Assembly: GCF_954871325.1 (NCBI RefSeq)
Contig: NC_088779.1
Location: forward strand, 29,963,752-30,027,751
Origin: Gordionus sp. m RMFG-2023
Taxonomy: Eukaryota; Nematomorpha; Gordioida; Chordodea; Parachordodidae
DNA length: 64,000 bases
Reading direction: 5' to 3'
Part shown: in pieces, positions 57,505 to 64,000 of the stretch
Layout: the number at the start of each line of letters is the position of its first letter
Position numbering within the stretch: the stretch's first letter is position 1
The notes under the pieces: model-generated
Seen by the model: the letters and a program-made list of their open reading frames with translations, nothing else
The model's database searches: none
Told to the model about the DNA's origin: nothing
Translations under genes and position numbers: made by a program

Positions 57505-60500
57505 ATGGGAGGCTCTTCCTTACACCACGTTCAAATTTGTTGCAAGGATGGATTGAAGGTAACCACGAAGTTGATGAAACAATTGAAACTCGAACTCTGG
57601 GCCACCAAGAAAACTAGATCATGCTACCGGTGGGTGCTAAAGAGTGGCCAGCTAATTTTTGTAGTGATTCAACGTCAGGACTCGACTGAATGTCCCAAAG
57701 ATTTTTTGGTAAAACGGGAGAGGAGAGTCACGACAAATGGTGATTATGACATTGACGAATTCTCTCTGAATGAGAACCCTTTAGACGAGGATTCGGACGA
57801 TTTCGTAGCTTTCTGCTGCAACGACCCGAGTTATCATTTAAATGGCGGAGCTGATTCGGTTTTTAACGTAGCTCTGCGAGTCGATAACCTTACAGAAATT
57901 TTGGACCGCTGTTGTCATTTCGAAGTCAATTCTACCCAAAATAATTTTCCGAATATCGACATCCCCCAAAAGGTATCGTCATTTATTAACGGAAGTAACG
58001 ATGTTCGGTCGGATAGTTCGATGAGCGGGGAAGAAGAGGACATGAATGATGGCCAATCTCCGGATTCTCCATTTAATAATATGGCTTGTATCGTACAACC
58101 CGTGACAGAGATTAGCGATGAATTTGGATGCCTAAAATACGCCATAATTAGATCGTGTGTGGGGAACGTGGTGCATACTCTCATAGACGATTCAGAGTAT
58201 GGGGGTCCTTTCCTGCCCAATTACGTGATGAGAGAGTTCCCAAACAAAAAGTTCGTAAATATTTTATTATAGAATTTAAGATTTTTTTTAAAAAATTTGT
58301 TGCTATTACAAAGTTAGTTTAGAATATATATATGTGCTCAGATATATAATATTTAAAAAAAGAACGAGGATAGAATTGGGGCATAAACGCTCAAGGTCTT
58401 GTTAGATATTTTAATTTAAAACGCTTTAGTTAAGCAAGTTTTAATAAATATCTATTGTTTCGTTACCCCCCCCCCTCTCCCCCCACGAGAGGTCAAATAG
58501 GGTGGTCTTGACCCACCCCACAGCTTCTAAAGAAATTTGTTACAGAAAGAATTGTAGATTAATTTGCAGCTATCCAAATATATTACAAAGTAGAAGTCCG
58601 TAATGGGCGCGAAGACCCACCCGTTCTTCTCTTCTCTTCTCTTCTCTTCTCTTCTCTTCTCTTCTCTTCTCTTCTCTTCTCTTCTCTTCTCTTCTCTTCT
58701 CTTCCTTCTTCTTCTTCTCTTCTCTTCTCTTCTTCTTCTCTTCTCTTCTCTTCTCTTCTCTTCTCTCTCTCGTGTCTGAATTTTACCAAATTATTTTTGA
58801 TCTATTTTTCAGTTTATTAATTTTATGTTTATAGATTTTTTCATATAAATTTTTCTAAAAAAAAAATAAACAAAAATTATTTTGGTCACAAATTGACTAG
58901 ATTTCGCGGGATAGGTACAATCTTATGGTTTTTCAAAATAAAAAAAAAACGCAAATTTGCTATAAACCGGGGTCAGTATGGTCCGAGTTTGATAAACCCT
59001 TACAACATATGTAATCATCTTAAGGTGTTAAAAATATCAAATCAATAATATAAAAATTGAGATAAAACAGTATGGGAGGAGTAACCTAGACATCTATCCA
59101 GTCCCATTTTTTTCTTAACCTTGTGAGGGAGTTGACAACTATATAAATCAAGATACCTACGGGCCCGGTCCTAAGCCCGGTCCGGGTACCAGAGCCGGGC
59201 CGTATAAATATTTGAGATCGACATTATTAGCCGTAAAAATCAAAAATAGATAAAATATATTTTTTAAAAAAAAACCCGGGCAGGACCGGAAAAATTTTTT
59301 GAAAAAAATCCGAACCGGGCTATACATTGTATAAATATGTGTAATAAAATCTTGAAAGAAATTTTTTTTTCAGCAGAACCATTCCAGGCAAAAACAACTA
59401 TGAATCAGAATCATCCGAGAATCCCGATGAATATCAAAGAGAAAACGTGAAATTTCGACAGGCGTCAATAAACTTGTTTACCGAAATAGATCACGTGGCA
59501 ATTGCTTGTCACACCGAACAATACAGTTCCATTATAGCCTGGTACAGTTACTGTTTGGACTTTCACCGTTTCAAGTTAAACAGGTTTATTAAAATCTCAT
59601 GCTTAATTGAGCTGTAAATATTCCTGTTACCGCCATGCAAATAGGTTGATCTGTTAATAATTAAATATAACTTTTCAACCCACCGTGTCGGCATTACTAA
59701 ACACATTGAAGAGGAAATTGTATTTTTTTTAAGAAAAACAAATTTTTTTATTAATTTTGCTCCCTAAATGGACAACAATAGTAGTTTTAAAAATGGAGTA
59801 CTACCAAGGTATAGTATATATATAAAAATCTTGACAAAAAAAAATAAGCAAAGAATCAGAAGAAGGTTTCGTCATCAAGAATGATCAAGATTTGGGTGTC
59901 AGGCTGTTGGCCATGGAATACTGGAAATGTCGCGAACACAGTATTCTATCCTCGGCCCCTGGCCAGGTTAACGGATTTTCCAAGAAATCTCTGCCTTTTC
60001 ATTTAGTTCTGGCGGAATCGTTGATGCCTAACGGTTAGCCAACCCTATACAAAACATATATATATATATCTTTTTTTTTAAATCGATGTTAATATAAAGA
60101 AGTTAATAAGTTATGTTAAACGAAGTAAATTTATTAAATAGGAGTATTTATTTCCATCAATTTAAAGATCCCTCCTAAAAATCTTGCATTTTAATTTTAA
60201 TTTAAAATATATTATTTTTCCAGTTTCGGATCAAATAAGTTCCTTCATATCGGCTCACGGTGGACCAGGTATACAACACATCGCCTTGTCTTGCCCAGAC
60301 ATTTTTACCGCGAGGAATATTTTGAACGAATGCGGTTTGGAGTTTTTGGTCACCCCTGAAGCTTATTACAAAGATGTAAAGGGAAAACAAAATATATATT
60401 TCATAAGTCTTTAAAACGTGATTACGTTCATTCAACAAATTTTGTCGCTAAGAGAGCTCTATATATGTTCAGCAGAGAGATCCCTACCCCTACGCTACAA

Positions 60501-61452
60501 GGACCTTATGCATTTTTTATTATTATTCATTTATAAAGATTGGGTTGATGACAGGATTTGGAAAGTGCTCTCTAAAATTTCCCTAAATTATAAATTAGAT
60601 TTTTAATTCTACCACCAATATAAAAAAAAAGCTAATCCTTAGAAAAAAAATAAAAAAATAAAAAAATCTATTAAACTTTTAAGGATGTTATCGTTAAAAG
60701 AATCAAAGATGTCGAGATTGATTGGGCCAAAATTTATGGAACTGGAATATTGATCGACACAGATGACAACCCCGTTGACATAAATAACAACGAAATAATC
60801 GATTCTGATAAAAGGTTAAATCCATATATTAAATAAATCAAATTTAAACAAACATCAATTGAGAATTTCTGAAAAGTCAAGACGATCCACCAGCCGAGAT
60901 ATCAGGTTTGAGCATCTGTCATCGCTTTTTTTATTATTTTGCTATGAATTTAATATAGGAGTTGCGAGAGTCTATTATTAATCTGATTTTTTATCGAAGA
61001 AAATTTGAATTCCCTAATCCCTTTGCTCATATATTCCATTTAAAGAGATGATAATCCACACACCCCTATTATGAGCATCCATCTCCAGTTAGGTTGATTC
61101 AGACACATTCTCTTGAGATACAGTTATCCTTAGTTTTATATGTAATAAAATTAATCGCGGGTAAAATATTTTCTAATCTACAGAAAATAGTGAATAGGGG
61201 TGGGGAAAAAATAGGCATAATATATTATATAGTGACTTAACAAATCACTTCTATCTTCAGTTTTTTTGTTTCAAAAAAATAACCAGGTATCTACTGCAAA
61301 TTTTTAGCAAACCAATTTTCCAGGAGGGTACTTTTTTCCTGGAACTCATAGAAAGACACAAAACAGATGGGTTCGGAGCTGGAAATATTCCAGCTCTATG
61401 GAGAGCTGTTAAAAGACACATGGAAAACAGCGTCAAAACACTAACATTTTAG
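57505..61452 (+). CDS. 4-hydroxyphenylpyruvate dioxygenase-like protein (HPDL-like), complete, eight exons
   Basis: Vertebrate HPDL is a mitochondrial non-heme-iron dioxygenase relative of HPD that makes 4-hydroxymandelate. Exons: 57505-58250, 59374-59583, 59849-60033, 60224-60375, 60684-60814, 60877-60905, 61261-61286, 61324-61452. They sum to 1608 nt (535 residues), with all splice phases matching. The start MGGSSLHHVQICCKDG aligns with the N-terminus of human HPDL. The three iron ligands are present: the H of EIDHVAIAC, the H of GPGIQHIALSC and the E of TFFLELIER. HPDL-specific words HLVLAESLMPN, GTGILIDTDD, FGAGNIPALW and GGPFLPNY exclude plain HPD. It is longer than the ~371 residues of human HPDL because exon 1 holds acidic inserts (ENPLDEDSDD; MSGEEEDMNDGQ) in the N-terminal domain. 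Exons 6 and 7 are microexons of 29 and 26 nt. The exon 1 donor GTTCGT and the A-rich exon 3 acceptor are unusual; GTAAAT four bases downstream breaks the frame. Exon 1 is much richer in GC than its surroundings. Intron 1 holds a microsatellite and a MITE. Confidence 0.92.
58622..58766. repeat. (TCTTC)n microsatellite in HPDL-like intron 1
   Basis: About 145 bp of TTCTC/TCTTC with a few TTC slips near 58705-58735. The acidic-basic frame on the minus strand is an artefact. Confidence 0.96.
59150..59345. mobile_element. GC-rich hAT-like MITE in HPDL-like intron 1
   Basis: GGGCCCGGTCCTAAGCCCGG, GGTACCAGAGCCGGGCCG, an AT core, CCCGGGCAGGACCGG, then CGAACCGGGCTATACATTG. It ends about 30 bp before the exon 2 acceptor. 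Confidence 0.6.
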
Positions 61453-61714
61453 AAAGAATTTATTTCATATATACAAACATAATTTTTTATTCAATTAGGT
61501 AAATTATTATACAACTCCCCTTGTGATAATTTATAATTTTATTAAATTAATATTTTAGAGGAATTTGATAAATAATTTTTTTTATATATTTTACTAATAG
61601 TGACCAAAATTTGTGATAGAATGGAAATACTTTAAATTCTTTGTTATTTTTATATTTAATATATATATTGTTATATTTAACCATATTAAAATTTTAAATC
61701 CAGTTAAATTTTTA

Positions 61715-61858
61715 CGTGTACACCGAAGTATATATCGACAGATAATCCCACCGGAGTATTCCTAAGATACTTCGGTGCGAAATCAAGATACAGTGGTCTC
61801 GATAGCGATACTCCGATTGAAGATCCAAATAGGAAAGAGACTTCGGTGGGTGATATCA
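61715..61858. mobile_element. Short fold-back MITE (ACACCGAAGTAT ... ACTTCGGTGGG)
   Basis: ACACCGAAGTATATATCG on the left, CACCGGAGTATTCC and AGATACTTCGGTGCG in the middle, and GAGACTTCGGTGGGTG on the right: at least two nested inverted pairs in about 145 bp. It is the only copy seen in the window, about 260 bp downstream of the HPDL-like stop codon. Confidence 0.6.
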
Positions 61859-61859
61859 G

Positions 61860-63160
61860 AAATTTAAATTAGATAAAAAGAGGATAGCGTGAGGAATAAA
61901 GTGGAGAGAGATATTGAAGGCGTTCACCACCAGGAAAATGTGAAAACTATACAAAAAAATTAAACCTACTTTTGTTTAACACGGAGTATTTTGAAAGAAC
62001 AAGATTATATCATTAGCAAGATTTCAATTTAGAAATACATTTTCAAAATTATTTGGTAAGTTGAACCATTAGCATTCCTAATTATAAGTGTAACCATGGG
62101 CGGCACAAGGACCCCCCTACCATTAGTAATTTTGTCTTCTCTTAAATATCGTCGAATTTATAATTATACAAAAAGAATAATATAATTCTAGAATTAACAC
62201 TATAAAGAAATTATATGATTTAAATCAACTTGGAGTTAATCATGCCAACTCTAGCTTCACCTGAATAATCATTCTTCCTTAGCAACTGAGCATTGATAAA
62301 TAATTCTAGGTATTCATAATCTTTTATAAGTGGGCACTTAGTATTTATTCTGACAAAATGGCTAAACTAAAAATGATGTATGTACCAATTTTTGTACCAA
62401 TGTAGTAGTTTCGAATTTGAGACGATTATTATAATTAAATTGATTTAAATAGGCGACGTTTTTTATGAAATAAAAAATTTTTTTTAAATTAATTTGATTT
62501 TTATTTTTTGCTTACATTTCAATAATTATTAGCTTTCAAGTTAGAAATTTTACTATTTTTTTGCATATTATTTTTAATATTAATTGCTAAATTTTGTTAA
62601 TAAATGATGTAAGAATTTATTATTTTGGTATAAAAACGCCTATATGAAAATCGCTTTTGTTATAAAATTAAAGGGAAATAAAAATATGTATTCCCCCCCC
62701 CCCTTTTTTTTTAAAATAAATATTTAGTTAATTCAAGATGAAGTTTTTTATAAATTCTAATTTTCCGAGCATATAATTTTTTATAAAATATTTTATTTTA
62801 AAATATGAAGAATTTTTTGTCAACTCTAATAAATTTTATCTAATTGCACTAATATATAAAAAAAATAGTTTATTTTAATTCTCTAATCTGAGTTACATTG
62901 TCTCAATTCACCCCGCGAAAATTTAAAATCCTTTTTTTTTTAAAGGTTAAAAATTTATTAATAGTTAGGAGAATGCAAAGCCCAGCCTGTTAAGAATTTT
63001 TTTTACTAGTTGCAGGGTCGGGCCTGTTAATTCTTTTATGTATAAATTTCCAGGCACCCGTTAAAAATTTAACGGAAAAGTTCTCTACGACTTTCACATT
63101 TTTTAATACCTATATGTCCCCCTCCCCCTCTTCGTACGCGCCTGACCCTATGCTACGTAT
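61860..63160. other. No gene; a GC-rich MITE fragment at 62975-63070
   Basis: AT-rich DNA. 62975-63070 contains AAAGCCCAGCCTGTTAAG, GCAGGGTCGGGCCTGTTAAT and CCAGGCACCCGTTAAA, a diverged member of the GC-rich group. A poly-C tract lies at 62694. Confidence 0.4.
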
Positions 63161-63164
63161 TAAC

Positions 63165-63640
63165 TCACAATATATATTATTTGAAAATTTTTATTACAAA
63201 TATAAAATATTACATTATAAAAGGACCTATGTTGAGATATATAACTTATCCTTGGCGAACAATTGATTATATAATTTCAAGTTGTTTATCGCAAAACAAG
63301 TAATTATAAGGTTTTATAAGAATTGAATAAAATTTCAGAAAAAAATCAAACCAAGTCTTTTATACAAATATATTATCACCAAATCTAATATTTCTAAATT
63401 AACATTTATATATATTTATATTTTGTTTAAAAAAATATTATCATAGCTCTTTATCAAGGTTAAAAAATATATATTTTTTTTTATTAGTTTAATTTAATAT
63501 AGATCCCTAATAAATTTTATGTTTATATAAAAATTTCTCTTTCATTTTACGCAGTGATCATAGAAGTTCATTTTAAGGATCCAATGCATAAAAAACTTCT
63601 TTAGAGTGTTAAAAGGTATTATTGTAATTATTTTTACCAC
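63165..63640. repeat. Dispersed ~400-bp repeat, copy B
   Basis: The diverged partner of 52240-52580, in the same orientation, with extra sequence in the middle. A poly-C tract follows at 63853. Confidence 0.75.
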
Positions 63641-64000
63641 TCATATCAAAAAAACCTATCATTTTTTTCTTTTCATTTTTTAAGTTTTCCAGGTACTACA
63701 CCCAAAACCAATAATCATTCGGGCTTCTTAAATATAGAAATTTTAATATTTGGGCATTTAACGCCCTCTTTAGGAGATTTATTTATTAAATTTTAAAGTA
63801 AAAAAAATAAAATAGTGATAGGTATAAAACTAGTAAATATATTTTTTATTCCACCCCCCCCCCCCTTCCCTTATCCCCATTAATATCAAATAGATAGATT
63901 TATACATTAATTACACACACACATATGTATAACCTCTAGTATAAAAATGGTTTTTTATAAATATATTGCACTTTGTTTGTTGATATATATATATAATAAT

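Noticed and set aside
57915-58220. Minus-strand 101-codon frame
   Set aside because: It is antisense to HPDL-like exon 1.
60202-60606. Open frames around HPDL-like exon 4
   Set aside because: They run through exon 4 into intron sequence or read antisense; the splice model explains the coding part.

Overview
The window looks like nuclear DNA of an invertebrate animal. Genes have spliceosomal introns, and the recognisable proteins are animal families: ADAM10-type metalloprotease, TGF-beta-type ligand, SLC18B1-type and SLC25A20-type transporters, and an HPDL-type dioxygenase. The DNA is very AT-rich and crowded with short transposon derivatives, tetranucleotide arrays and poly-G/poly-C tracts. 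I cannot name the species. A protostome such as a crustacean or flatworm would fit, but nothing seen is diagnostic.

Layout. 1-4.4 kb: repeats, no firm gene. 4.45-5.07 kb (minus): first three exons of a mitochondrial carnitine/acylcarnitine carrier; the rest lies beyond the left edge. 5.7-12 kb: DNA transposons, including an 818-bp hAT element with perfect 8-bp target duplications, and a decayed unidentified coding relic (8.6-9.2 kb). 14.2-17.4 kb (minus): complete seven-exon SLC18B1-like transporter with introns down to 36 nt. 18.8-20.8 kb: small LTR-retrotransposon fossil. 21.3-23.3 kb: foldback element with inverted arrays of a 16-bp GC-rich unit and a perfect 9-bp target duplication. 25-29 kb: minisatellite, microsatellite and MITEs. 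30.4-32.6 kb (minus): intronless 739-residue ADAM10-like protease. 34.7-35.1 kb: hAT transposase relic. 37.1-38.25 kb (plus): degenerate TGF-beta-like gene. 39-57 kb: gene-poor, many MITEs, a zinc-knuckle fossil at 53.3-53.9 kb. 57.5-61.45 kb (plus): complete HPDL-like gene in eight exons, two of them microexons. 61.5-64 kb: repeats only.

The genes are unrelated single-copy-style loci on both strands. I see no operon-like or pathway grouping. For HPDL and SLC18B1 the reconstructed exon sums are multiples of three with matching splice phases, which supports both models. The strongest unexplained structures are the foldback element, the ADAM10-like protease without a visible cysteine switch, and the TGF-beta-like locus whose reading frame changes at its double-cysteine motif.
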